A DNA stretch of 64,000 bases from Paragonimus westermani (taxonomy: Eukaryota > Platyhelminthes > Trematoda > Plagiorchiida > Troglotrematidae), in the NCBI GenBank assembly GCA_008508345.1, contig QNGE01001709.1, positions 65,715 through 129,714 of the forward strand, given 5' to 3'. Under the pieces are notes generated by a model. It saw nothing but the letters and a program-made list of their open reading frames with translations, was not told where the DNA came from and did no database searches. The position numbers were made by a program, and so were the translations under genes. Below are positions 10,955-22,813 of this stretch, piece by piece. Numbering within the stretch: the stretch's first letter is position 1; every line of letters begins with the position of its first letter.

Positions 10955-12830
10955 CGTGATCATTGTTCCAAATCATGGATGTGATGGATTGTGGGCCCAG
11001 GGAGGTTAAGTGTCCACACGAAATTCTTCTGAGCGGAGAGGTCAGGGTTGCGCACTCGGTTACTGATGGCTTCGACAACGGTCAGCATTTGAAATCTCAC
11101 AATTTTCGATCGATTACTTGGCACTAGGTAGACAATCCGAAAAGCATCTTTCTTACTGACAGAATGATTGGAGTCGGTCAAGCGCTTGAAACCGTTTCAA
11201 TCACTCCACTGTTCAATCACGCAGGATGGTGTTCATGCACTCTGTCCGTCAATCGCCTTGTAGTACGACCAATATATGATGCTCGACACGAGCAAACAAA
11301 TGAGTACACACAATAATTAGTTGTAAAACATGGAAGTTTGTCTTTGAGTTATAAAATGATAACGGGTGTTGAGCGGAATCTGATACACAATTGGGAGGCA
11401 AGGTAGGTTGTTTCGGCTGACTTTCTTAGCTATCTGGAGATAATTTCAGCCATGGGATCTCCCTTAAAAGGAACACCAATAAACGCAAATTTATTATTCA
11501 CAGAGGGTGGCCTAAGTTTCAGCCGTACTGTCTCCATTGCCTTCGGAGTGGAACGTACTGGGTAGCCATTTTGCATGAACACTTCTTGTAGAAAGTCTAG
11601 CTCAGCTTGTAAAGTGTCAGAGGCGCAGGTTTTCAACACTCTACCCGTCAGGCATCGTATGAGGTTTCGCTTTTGATTTAGCTTAACAGAACTGTCGAAT
11701 TGAATGTACTGGCCCCTCCAACTCTGCTTTATGTACACAGTTCATCGGATTGAACCATCTTCCCTTCTTACTATACCAACATCCAAAAAATTTATTTCAC
11801 CATTGTTGTCTGACTCCTTGGTGAATTTAATACCGCTTTCAGCGGAGTTATAAGCCGTCATAACACTGTTCGTGTCTGCATTTCCGTTGATGACTAAAAA
11901 AATATCATCAGCATAGCGTTCGTAAAATGCAAATTGTTCGATGACCTCACCCAATTGGTTAGTCTCTAGTTTACTCATGAAAACGTCAGCTAACAGGGAA
12001 CCTATTGGCCAGTTCATTGTAACTCCATCTCTCTGTCTGCAGATCGCATTGTTGAACAAAAACTGAACGTTACTTATACAGAACACCAACAGTTCTCTTA
12101 GTTCATCCTTTGTGATGCCCACGTATTTGTTATTACACTCGATGTAATCGCGTAAGTAGTCAATTGTCATTTTTAGAGACACGCTCGTAAATAGCGAGAC
12201 AAAATCGAGTGAAAACATTCTTTGGTTGCTTCGGTTCAGGTCTTGGATTGGGTCAATGAAGTGAAACGTATCCCGGAGACTGTGTTTTGGTAGCTCCAAC
12301 CTGATGGGTTCGAGTAGACCTGCAAACCATTTAGCCAAAGCATGATAAGGCGAGTTGCACATATCTAGAATGGGTCTTAAAGGCACGTTTACTTTGTGCA
12401 CTTTGGGCAGACCGTATAACCTGGGGATTAGTGTTCCAGTGGGACGGATGCGCTCGAAAGTGGCCGAGTCAATTATCAACGTTCTAGATATCGCCTTTTT
12501 TAAAACTTGTGTTTCGTCTTCCTCCGTACTCATTTTCATGAATTTTGAGCTATCAGCTAGTATATCGTTTGTTTTGGTAATGTAATCAATCCTGTTCATC
12601 AAGTCAACTCCTGTTCCTTTGTCCGGCCTTGACAGCATTATACGCTCGTTCTTTTGTAAACACTTCAATGCATCTAAATGCTGCTTCGTCAGGAGCTGTT
12701 TCACTTGCGGCATATATTTCAGATACTGACTCAAACTAGTCATTGTTTTCATATTTATTGTGTTGTTATTAGCCTGATGATCAAACACAGAAAACAAATC
12801 GTGTTCGCTGCTATGTCGTTATCATGGCTA
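10955..12830 (-). mobile_element. Penelope-like retroelement (reverse transcriptase + GIY-YIG endonuclease), inactivated
   Basis: A 351-codon open frame (12797-11742) is a Penelope-like reverse transcriptase: SRPDKGTG, RPTGTLIPRLYGLPKVHK, FSLDFVSLFTSV, and catalytic YADDIF. The same frame continues after an in-frame TGA (11742-11744) with SWRGQYIQFDSS and KRNLIRCLTGRVLKTC. After a TAG (11430-11432) and a TAA (11349-11351) it reaches CSCRASYIGRTTRRL, the GIY-YIG nuclease core, with a TGA at 11217-11219. The last part (AFRIVYLVPSNRS, AQKNFVWTLNLP) continues in another frame at 11181-10960. Domain order RT then GIY-YIG is that of endonuclease-bearing Penelope-like elements. At least four stops and one frameshift make it a non-autonomous fossil, but the reading is nearly intact, so it is not very old. 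Confidence 0.9.
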
Positions 12831-13744
12831 CGCTATAGTTAAGCGACATGCCCAGACAACACTAACCCAACGGTCACGAGAACTACAAGTAAAGTTCCGA
12901 ACAGACAATTACCTAAACTGGTTAATCCACCTCTGAAAATCTCGCAGCTTACAGAGGACCACAATGAGACAACAATGGTGCCCGTAAACAAAAAATAAGT
13001 AAAAGGCTATCTTCAACCATAAGCTGGTCAACATAACAAACGTATTCTAAAAATTCTGCTCCAAATGATTAAACTGTACCAAAGTTTTAACGAATTTGAA
13101 TTGCCAACCAGGCTAAGTTTTTTACATGTAGTCATGTTAGAAATATCTGCTGGCCTTCTGCGGTAAAATAACCCCACGAATGGACGACAAGCATCGCGTC
13201 CAGACCCCTTACTTGGGCTTCCATGGGACGTTTATTTCGATAAATCCCTTTCTGCCAGTCACGAACAAAGATGCGTTTGATGCGCAATTGGCGATGGCGC
13301 CAAGAATCTCAGCACTATTGAGAAAGTTAGTCCTATGATCAGTCCAATGAACAGTCTGACAGAAAGACAGCATTTTCTCTCAGGCATTTGCGAAAATGGC
13401 GAGTTCACACAGTAGCCTGTAGGCGGAATATAACATCATACTGGAGAGGTCTGTCTGTCGTCTATAGAATGAAGGACACCTTTCAAATTGGATAACTGTA
13501 GACGGACAGTAACAGCCGAGTTAATAGACTTAATTATATTTATTTATAAGTCAAGTTATGTGGTGGGTATTCAAAATGCATGTGATGTAGTATTACTAGT
13601 TTTCGGTTAGTGCATTCTCCCTCTGAACAACCAAATAGAATATTGTATTACTAATGAGTAGTATGGCAGATTTATGAATTTAGATGAGACCCAACTGTGA
13701 AAAGTCAGGGCTTCGGCTGGATTCGAACCAGCGACAGACACAGC
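12831..13744. other. No gene; tRNA-like repeat fragment before assembly gap
   Basis: No exon is recognised. At 13705-13744, read on the minus strand, there is a B-box-like GGTTCGAATCC within CGCTGGTTCGAATCCAGCCG, the 3' half of a tRNA-like sequence or SINE on the minus strand, cut by the run of Ns. Confidence 0.4.
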
Positions 13745-14175
13745 NNNNNNNNNNNNNNNNNNNNNNNNNNNNNNNNNNNNNNNNNNNNNNNNNNNNNNNN
13801 NNNNNNNNNNNNNNNNNNNNNNNNNNNNNNNNNNNNNNNNNNNNNNNNNNNNNNNNNNNNNNNNNNNNNNNNNNNNNNNNNNNNNNNNNNNNNNNNNNNN
13901 NNNNNNNNNNNNNNNNNNNNNNNNNNNNNNNNNNNNNNNNNNNNNNNNNNNNNNNNNNNNNNNNNNNNNNNNNNNNNNNNNNNNNNNNNNNNNNNNNNNN
14001 NNNNNNNNNNNNNNNNNNNNNNNNNNNNNNNNNNNNNNNNNNNNNNNNNNNNNNNNNNNNNNNNNNNNNNNNNNNNNNNNNNNNNNNNNNNNNNNNNNNN
14101 NNNNNNNNNNNNNNNNNNNNNNNNNNNNNNNNNNNNNNNNNNNNNNNNNNNNNNNNNNNNNNNNNNNNNNNNNNN
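13745..14175. other. Assembly gap (431 N)
   Basis: An unbroken run of Ns. It has tRNA-like or SINE sequence on both sides, in opposite orientations, so the gap probably reflects repeats the assembler could not resolve. Open frames crossing it are artefacts. Confidence 0.99.
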
Positions 14176-14250
14176 ATGCGAAGGCTGCGATCAAATGTGA
14201 GTGATGGTCAACTTGAAAATAAAACCAAATCCCCGACTACTCATAGGTAA
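14176..14250 (+). repeat. tRNA-derived SINE, partial copy (3' end)
   Basis: ATGCGAAGGCTGCGATCAAA and the following bases match the 3' part of the SINE at 8135-8405 and end with the same CCGACTACTCAT-like segment. The 5' part is hidden in the gap. Confidence 0.65.
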
Positions 14251-15477
14251 GATAATGGTATGATCATCTTCCTGCACACAATACATGCTGCTACATTAAA
14301 ACGTTGCGAACTACTATAAACATTCTATGTATCGTTGAAACAAGCAATGTTTAGGAGAACCAATCGTACACAGGTTGTCCAAATTTTAAAAGGGTTGGCT
14401 TTTACAAACACGTGACGGAGTGAACTAAGTCATATTTTATTGTTTGGACGGCTTGAGCAGTTCAAGTTTAAAGCAGGTTATATTTCCTTTTTGGTCATTG
14501 GGTAAACTACTTAGATCACATGTCACATGTGGTGACTAGAGGCATATTTATAGCAAATCAGTTCATCTATGTTAGGAAGACACAACCTTCCAGGAAATTA
14601 AAAGTAAACCCGAGTATATATTGGCTGCAATTTTGAACAATTTATGTAGTACACATCAAGAACGGATTAAGAAATTCACGACATTTTGATAAAAATAATT
14701 CCTACCTATCCAGATGCTATTTGAAGCAAACAATTTCCCCAAAATTTCAAAATCCAATGTCATTCACCGATGATTGCGTTAAAAAGGTGTACCACATTTG
14801 TACACAGAAAATGGTGTCTTCTGGGTTATTCTGGTTCAAAGTGAGTCTTGGAGCCATGTAAATTTGTCTCGTTTTGTTAACGGTTCAGCAAGTGTAGCAT
14901 TAAGCTGCGAAGTGTACAAATTTAAACTAGAAATCCTGACAACAAGCTCAGCCAAACTTTTTAATACTCCTAAATAAGTAGTCAGAACTTAAGTGAGTTA
15001 TTTGGTAGTCTTAGGCCAAAACGCTCCAGAGGCGATCGCCAACTTGTTTACACTTTCTTTCTTCACTGCTTTTATACATTCGTTGTTTGTTCTGGTTTTC
15101 TGAAAAGCATACAATTTTTGGTGCAGTTTCATGCATGTCCTCCATTTAACCAGTACTTATACGTGTCTTCTCGAAATTTTTACAAAATACCTGGGATTTC
15201 GTCTGGTACTCACGCAACTTTCAAAATAATCAGCATAAAACCAGGCGTTGTGTGCGAGTGCTTGCAAAAATCGTGAAAAATCCACATAATCGGGAGATAC
15301 TAACATTCTACCGATAAGAAACTAGCTGTCATATATAGTAATTCCTTACGGCTCTTTCATCTATTTGCGCCATCAGTGAAGTGTGACTTCGCGTACAAAG
15401 CAAACGGTCCACCGTTGTGTACTCTGTAAAAACATAAAAACTTGAGAGTGGAATCGGACTGACTTTGTGAAGAAAAG

Positions 15478-15810
15478 TCAGACCTCTGGGCTCATCCTTA
15501 TCCTCTGTCGACGTCTGTAGGCCTTTCTATGTAAGTAAATATCAAAAATAAAATTCACGTTCTTTGATCCCATTAGGTACAAGGCCATATAAACTTTTTG
15601 TTCAAATACTGAGAAGTAAAAAGTCCGACACTTCCAAGAACTACTCATTTTGCTATCCGATATTAGGAATACCGAAAAACTCCCGTCACTTTTTTGAATG
15701 TCGATAGTCCTAAGCATTTCTGAGAAAAAGGTTACACACTGCGCATCAAACACCAAGCTGTTAAAGCACCTTTCACTCCCCAGCTTGTCACAGATCACCG
15801 ATACTTTTAT
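15478..15810 (-). CDS. Candidate terminal exon, unrecognised protein
   Basis: 110 codons are open on the minus strand from a TTTCTCAAG acceptor to a TGA stop. The reading looks protein-like: ICDKLGSERCFNSLVFDAQC, TIDIQKSDGSFSVFLIS, ending in a basic HRKAYRRRQRIRM tail. It begins in phase 0, matching the end of the candidate exon at 17062-17219. No family is recognised. It could also be a chance open frame in intron sequence. Confidence 0.33.
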   Translation of the reverse strand: MKVSVICDKLGSERCFNSLVFDAQCVTFFSEMLRTIDIQKSDGSFSVFLISDSKMSSSWKCRTFYFSVFEQKVYMALYLMGSKNVNFIFDIYLHRKAYRRRQRIRMSPEV

Positions 15811-17061
15811 CTTGAGAAACAAGGCACGCTTCTCATAGAATATGCACGTATTGACAAAATATTCACGCTTTTTTTAACTGCCGGAACGCTGTCACATACG
15901 CCAGTGGTCAACCATGAGTATGTCCCTGGTAGCGGCCAAATCTACTCAAATGAGGGATGAGGCGTCAAGGGACAGGTAGGCCAAGAAACTTGCATCCGTT
16001 CTACAGATATGTTGCGATGTGTCAAAACAGAAATACGGAATGTAAAACTGATATTATTGTTGGTCGTTTAAAACGGAGTACAAAATGGCTACTTGTATAT
16101 CTCCAGCTTTGCATTCACCGATGCTGTCTATAAGGCTGTGAAAGATTCTATAACCTGGTCTACGATCTTCTAACATGAAACGTAATCGCGGATTTCTATT
16201 ACATTAATAGTATTACGCTCACAACAGAGCACATGCAGTCCAAGACTCTTTACACATTCTGACAGTTGGAGTGTCATAATGAGATATGTTGCTCTAGTCA
16301 AGCGACAGGGAGTTATGCTCACAATAACACTGTAAAATTACATACTAAATATGGACCGAAATTTTGTTTATGTAGGGAGCTATATTACAGATAATAGTGG
16401 TCTTGTAAAGCAGGTTCGGTCACACACCAGTGAAATCTGTTTGACCTGAATTATTTGGAATGCCAATCAGACATATTTCTCTTTGAAGAGTGTAGTCATG
16501 CATTCTGGCGGCTACGAGTGCAGAATGTCAAACGGATATAAATGCTTAGCGATTATTAGGTGCAACACAATAACGATGTAACTTGTTAGCACACGGTGCA
16601 CAACGATGAGGGCCGTTGACGCGTATTCACAACAGATGCTCAGTGTTTATGTACATTACTTGCATTTTACGCAGTAAAAACCAAACAGAACACCAAAAGC
16701 GCATGGGTTCTTAGTGCATCTCATGTCACGTCTTGTTTGAGCTCGTCACATGCAATGGGGGTAAACAGAACAACTATGAAGGAATTAATATTAGACTTGG
16801 TATATGTGGGATAATGCTGGCATCCAACACATGTGACGAGTAACATTTTCGCATTTAACACCTGAAATCAACAAACTTCAGATGCGTGTCAAAAATTGCA
16901 CCTTCTAGTAATTAGAATAGCTTGATAGAAAATGTATCGTTTTAAGTCAGCGACACTTTTGCGACACCAAGCAGTTAGTTGAAAAGTTTGTAGATGAAAA
17001 GGACTTCCGCATACGTTAGTTTATCTTCAAGAAAAGAGGTCAGAGTTGTGTGAAAACCTAC

Positions 17062-17219
17062 GTTCTGGTCCTCCATCACATTCAAGTGAATAGATGGAGC
17101 ATTTAGACCACCCGGTTTCTTGAAAATCTCAGATAATTTTTGTGCCACTGCAAAACAGTATTTGCCGCTGTTACACAATCTGTCATATTTGGCTTCTCTT
17201 ATAATGAACCCAGTGCCAC
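17062..17219 (-). CDS. Candidate internal exon, unrecognised protein
   Basis: On the minus strand, a good acceptor (CCTTCTTACAG) opens a 52-codon stretch that closes at an AAC|GTAGGT donor. The reading includes FIIREAKYDRLCNSGKYC, VAQKLSEIFKKPGG and HLNVMEDQN. It starts with two bases of a split codon and ends in phase 0. Together with 15478-15810 it may be part of a small minus-strand gene. Function unknown. Confidence 0.38.
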
Positions 17220-18610
17220 CTGTAAGAAGGAATACCGGATTATTAAGTAATTTTATCTTAGTCATCACTGGCTTGCATATTTCGCGAACTCTCCAGAAGA
17301 GCAAATGGTATTTGCACTGAATTGTTTCAAGTTTGTACTCATATCAGATAGTTGAAATGATCACTGCGTTAGCAAGGAACTGAAACCAAAACGTGGTTAA
17401 AACCCATCAGTCGAATTCACCAATATGTCATAATTCCAGTAGCACTTTACTGTTAGTTTTTAACAGTCGTGCAGAATAAATGGTTCAGAATCATTTGTTG
17501 TTGTCGTTTTCTACCAGAATGATGTGTCTTATAATAAACGTCAATCGCTTAAACGTCAATGGCTTAAACAAAACTATCACGTTGCTGCGTATAACGTCGC
17601 AACTCAGTAACAAACAATTTACTCATCTCTTCCAGAGGTGTACTTGTCGGTTTCCGAACATTACTCTGCTCGGCAGTGGTCTGTGCAAGTTGTGTTGTTA
17701 TCCCAAATCATCGGTGCATGCAATTTGCATTTAAAAAACCCAGCAGGACCTTGGTAAATTAAACAACTGTCCGCAGGAAAAAAGTAATTTTCCGGAGGAT
17801 CGAGCAAAACTGGCGTTAACAAAAGGGAGGGAAAGTGAAAACTGAAAGTGACAGAACATGGAAGTATGCTCAGCTGCAAACGCGGTGAAAATGTTTGGTT
17901 AACAAATGCCAGGAACTGATGTCACAGGTTCTTTGCAGAAATAAACTTCCACGCATGGGGCCGGATGGACTCAATACCACAATATATGAGTGGCGACCTT
18001 TCAGTATTAAGGAGATCAGTTAGACCTTATAAAAAACTTTCCTTGCTGCTGCTGTTTTGCGACTGCGTGCAAATGATAGTTTTGTATCATTTTCAAAGGA
18101 GAAGATAGTAGTTTATCCAAATGAAAATGCTCCCTTCCTGAAAACTGTGTATATAACTAGTTTGTGAATCATGGATCTTCAGTAATTTTAATGAACTTAT
18201 ATTGAAACGAATGTGTCACGAAGAGTCGTTTGACCCATTTCCAGGACATCTGTTTTAAATGTAATTATAAGTGTCAAACGGGTTTACAACTGTTCTACTT
18301 ACTCTCGTTTGTTTATTCCCACAACTGATGAAGCCACCACATCCTCATATGTATTTGGTTTTGTCCACCAGCTTCATAATAAACCGACGGTTAGCACCAC
18401 TAATTTATAAACACAACACTGTGAATATACAAGAGTGTTAGTTTACAGGTGAAATGTAAAGAATGTGATTGAAAAGAATCTCTTTCATGAGATTAAACGA
18501 GCAGCAAATGCACCTGGTTCTTGAAACCAAGCAGCTCAACTGAATGACAGCTTACCTGCGGTTTTCGCAGACCCGAACCGCTAGTTACACTTGTTTGACA
18601 GATAGCTCAG

Positions 18611-18798
18611 CTAAACGGTAATCTTGCCTATCCAACTGAACTCTCTCAACCGCCACTCCTTCTACCCCCACCGATCACTTATTCTGTTTTTCACAAGAAG
18701 CTCAGCCCGGAGACCAACCAGAACAACAGAGACCAATCTGTTGCCAAGTATCCATATTCCTCTATGCCAAACCATGTCTTGTCCACCTCCGACCTTAG
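18611..18798 (+). CDS. Candidate exon of the long plus-strand gene
   Basis: After a GATAGCTCAG acceptor, 62 codons are open in phase 0 and end in phase 2 at TTAG|GTCAGC. The reading is proline-rich then hydrophilic: PPLLLPPPITYSVFHKK, then NQNNRDQSVAKYPY. The other plus-strand frame is open even longer here (18624-18908), so frame choice rests on splice phase: phase 2 fits the next exon at 20661. The donor is weak. Confidence 0.4.
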
Positions 18799-20660
18799 GT
18801 CAGCGTTCAGCTAGTTCTGTAGATATTTTAAGTCTCTGTGCTTCCGACCAATCCTCACAACAGTACCGCAGAAACCCAGCAAAATGGAGTAGTCAACACT
18901 CTTCATGAGATAAGGAATAAAAAATGCACTAAATCGCATTCATATGTCAGCCAAGTTCAGTCTGTTAAACCAAATAACCCGCATCTCATCAACTCCTAGA
19001 AGGGATTCGGTGTCCACGCGCACCAAATTAAATAGTATTTATTGATTGACCCAAGCTTGCGGTTTGCAATACGTTGGTCGCAAACCCAGATCCGAAGCAT
19101 CTCACCCAAACGACTTCTCGATGTCAAAAATGAAACTGCAATCAGTAAACTTGTAGAACATTCAGGGGAGACCAGCCTTCGGTTAGACCCCGTTGAAGCA
19201 TTCCGTATTAGCTGTCAACCAACAGACATTCATGCTTTAGCTTTTACCGAAGCGTTTACTCTATGCCGTATGGAATGATTGTTGTCTTCAGGAACAGACA
19301 ATAATGAACTTATCATTATCTTGGTGATATGTTACGTAGATTGAACGTTTTCCCTATTCTTAGTTCTTCATCCTTATTCTTTGTTGACACCCGACAACAA
19401 CATCCTTATCTGCTGTCATTATTTTCAATCACGTGAACGAATGGTGACGGATCATCACGAAAGTTTTCTCGTAGACTACCCTGTGTTCGAAAGGTTTGTG
19501 CACCGTTTTGCGTGTGTGATTGAAAACAGCGAACAAAATGATTCTTAAACACACATCGTACACGATGATCGTTGTTTTGTTCAGGTTTATTCGGGGGCAT
19601 TGTTACTGGATATGATGGAAAATTAATAAATATTTCCAACACATGACTTGACGGATTCATAAAGTGTGTAGGAATTCAAGTGAGGAAGATATCTGAATTG
19701 GAATTAGATATGCTGCTAGCTAATTTTTTCTTGTGTGTTTAAAAAAATTAGTGATCCATATGACTAATGTTACTTGTACATGCCCGTTAATAAGATACAC
19801 GTTTTGCATTTCACGGCCACTGTTAAGTGATAACGTGTGCATACCCCTCGGTACCTACAGTCATCCTGATAACCCACCGTGACCATCTTTGGCCTGAGGT
19901 GAACTTGCTAATTAGGAAAATTCGAGGTATGCTTCGAATCGGCAATGCTACCGCTAAACTTGTGTATATCATTCATATTACGGGCGATTGAAAAACTAGT
20001 TGTCAGTTGTCACATACTAGTGAAAGCCCATTGTCATTTTTTATGTTAGTTTTCACAATCACGTAGATATTTCTAAACTGTCCTTTACCAGCGTTTCACG
20101 ACTTCCATCTTCATAATTCAGAGTTCAGCAGCATTGCCCAACCCATTCCTAACCAGTATTCAGACCGCAGTCCACACTATTATCAGCCAACTATTTTTAC
20201 CACCGGTCTGTTAATCTCATTTGGGGCATGACAGGTTTACTCTATCCTGAAGTTAACATCCAGTGGCTTGTGAATAATGATTAGATAACCAAACTGTTTC
20301 GTTGAAGAACAAAATAAGCATCTCAAAAAATTCAAATCGATGACCCGCTGATCTGAACCTCCCATTCATGGTGTAAGCACCTTATCCTCAAATAGCTAGG
20401 CAATTGTGTTGATTGCTACGTAGTAAACAGCGACTACGGTTGTCAAAATTTAAACACACCGCTCTGATGGTTACAACTATCCAACTCATAATAGGTTGAT
20501 CATACTTAACTTTATAAAATTAATTTCTCAGTGGACAGAAGATTAAGCTCGTAGTGCGACAGTTGTTCATTAGAATCCGGTATTTACTCTGAGAACGTCA
20601 GTTGTGGATCGCTAATTCAACGGTGCTCGTCAGAAGTCCACTGTATATTTACTGCTGTAG

Positions 20661-20736
20661 CGACACCAAGCGCAAATTGAAATTTGAAGTAGACCACCTT
20701 CACTATGACGAATGCGGAAAACCGCGTCATCTTTAC
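20661..20736 (+). CDS. Candidate exon of the long plus-strand gene
   Basis: An acceptor (TTTACTGCTGTAG) starts a short exon with one base of a split codon, then 25 codons including LKFEVDHLHYDECGKPRHLY. This fits a phase-2 upstream donor at 18798 and, ending at TAC|GTGGTT in phase 0, the next exon at 21390. The donor is poor and the reading stays open to a stop near 20787, so the 3' edge is uncertain. Confidence 0.4.
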
Positions 20737-21389
20737 GTGGTTTTGCCAACATTGACGGAAAGGAAGATTATTTTATTGACAGCATAGTTAAAACAATGTT
20801 TCCTACATAAAATCCTCATTAAATAAGGCAAAGCGTAAAATGTTGAGTTTTGTGGAGGCTTTACCTACAGAAGGTTTACTCGTCAACTTCCGTAAGCAAA
20901 GCGTACTGAATACTGATCTGTCTCCGTCAAAATCACACAAGCGTGTTGTGTTAGTCTGTGTGTATTGTGTTTATCCTTACGTGCGGTTTTATTTCTGCAC
21001 CCAATTGTGAACAATGTAGTTTTGTCATAGACATCGCTGAATGTCTTATGTACGTATTAAAAAACGAAATGTCATCGGGTACATCATACACATATTCTTT
21101 TGTTTTCATACATAGTGGCTGCACCTTGTTGGTTTGCAAGATTTTATTCGAAATGAATGACAATATCTTCACTTATTCCGATAATTTGGAGTCACAATAA
21201 CGTCGTTCTAACTGAGGTAATTCGTCAGTCAAATTTTAATAAATCTGTCTTAGTCTTTATTCCTTTGTTAATGTCCTGAAATGAGGTGGATTGTGCTGCA
21301 GATTTCATAGGGCTTTTTATGCGTTGGCTCAAAAATAGTATAAAATATCTTTTGAGATCTTCAACAATGTTAGCTGTTTATTTTTTCAG

Positions 21390-21903
21390 AACCGCCTTAA
21401 TCAGCTTCTCAAGCATCCAATTTATACCAACAATTACCATGTGAACATCATCACGGGGTGTGCTGCTAGCACTGTGACTAACTTTAAAGCCAGTCTTCTG
21501 ATCGGCTCGAAGCGCAGCATTGGGAAGCCGTCCAGTTTCATTCTTTTCCGTATTGGACGTCCGTCATTCGCCTTTTTTACTGTGCCTGACACAAAATCCC
21601 AACAAAGCATGAACAGCAACAGTGTCTGTATGGTAGTGGGCTCAGTGAAACACAGAGAATCTACCAATATGTCTGCATCAGCCCGAAAACAGGCACATAT
21701 TCAACAGAACACAGAAACCAAAAATGATTGGTTGATGCAAGTGTTACAAAAAGGCCTCAACTCCTTTTCGATACATACGGAGTCATTGAACGAACAAACC
21801 CTACCCACGAAAGAAAGGCCGCAACGTTTGTGTTATCCCCGTTCGGCAAACTTCAAAATGTATCGTTTATCATTTGATGCTTGTTATCCGCTTGCTGCAA
21901 AAG
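21390..21903 (+). CDS. Exon, unrecognised protein (core of the long plus-strand gene)
   Basis: A strong acceptor (TTTATTTTTTCAG) opens 171 codons beginning NRLNQLLKHPIYTNNYHV and continuing with STVTNFKASLLIGSKRSIG and PSSFILFRIGRPSFAFFTV, closing at AAAG|GTGAGG in phase 1. Sequence quality (varied, no low complexity) and both splice sites argue for a real exon. A likely folded region in the first half gives way to a polar linker (HIQQNTETKNDWLMQ). I do not recognise the family. Confidence 0.7.
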
Positions 21904-22748
21904 GTGAGGGTCTGATTCACATATTTACACGACAATCAGTTGTGCACGGTGGGCTGCCAAAGTCATAAAAGTCATACCATCCTAATCAAATAGAGTTAAG
22001 TAAACTTTAACTTAGGTTTTATCTCATAGACTATCAGTAAACTCCGAACTCGTCACAGCTACCACCGTTTGCTTAACCGAAGTTTAAGACGTACTTAAGT
22101 GTCGGGAGACAAACGCCAGATACTAACCACTTGAATGGGGACGGACAGATGAAACTGTCGGTTTAGGGAGAAAATTATGTTTTTGAATGCTGGAATAAGG
22201 TTTATATAGATGAGCTATGCACTTTCACACTTGGGTTTGCTTTTTTAATTAAACAGTCACCATTTTGGGCGCGGACAATAGGCAGCATTTACATTATTTG
22301 TTTGTGAACACTCCTTACAATTTAGGCGTTCAATGTTTGAACGTAGACTGCACGAAATAGGCCAGCTAAGTTTTATCAGTTCATCATACAATACTGAAGT
22401 AACGAGGCTAATAGTGAATGCATGCATTTAAAGACAACTGATTCGAAAATGTTCTCCCCAGTCAGTTCAGTCGTGAATTCCGGTAGCGGGCGTGTCTATG
22501 TACAACATTTAACCACTTTTAAATGTTTCCAGTGGCCCAAATCTTCAAAAAATTTTGTGTTGTGCAGTGTTTACCCCTACACAACCATGTAATTTCTGCA
22601 AAATCTATCATATAACCAAATAGATTGTCACTATGCATGCACCCTGGCTAAATTTGCCCGTAGATTTTACGACAAAGAGGGCAACTGTGCAGTGTGGAGG
22701 TCGTCGTGCTGGGTAAGTTTGTTTCAGTTAACAAATCCATTTATTCAG

Positions 22749-22813
22749 TAACTGCTCCAGATAGAATGGATAATGTGCTACAAGATTTGAATTCACCTAG
22801 CTCAACACTATAT
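22749..22813 (+). CDS. Short exon of the long plus-strand gene
   Basis: A 65-bp exon lies between TTTATTCAG and TAT|GTAATA. It begins with two bases that complete the codon split at 21903 and ends in phase 0. The reading is TAPDRMDNVLQDLNSPSSTL. The exact phase fit on both sides is the main support. Confidence 0.55.

Noticed and set aside
13607..14250. Proteins of 167-195 codons across 13745-14175
   Set aside because: They consist almost entirely of translated Ns.
20860..20910. 21-bp micro-exon (AAG to TCC) before 21390
   Set aside because: Splice sites (CTACAG and GTAAGC) and phase would fit, but so short a stretch cannot be told from chance without transcripts.
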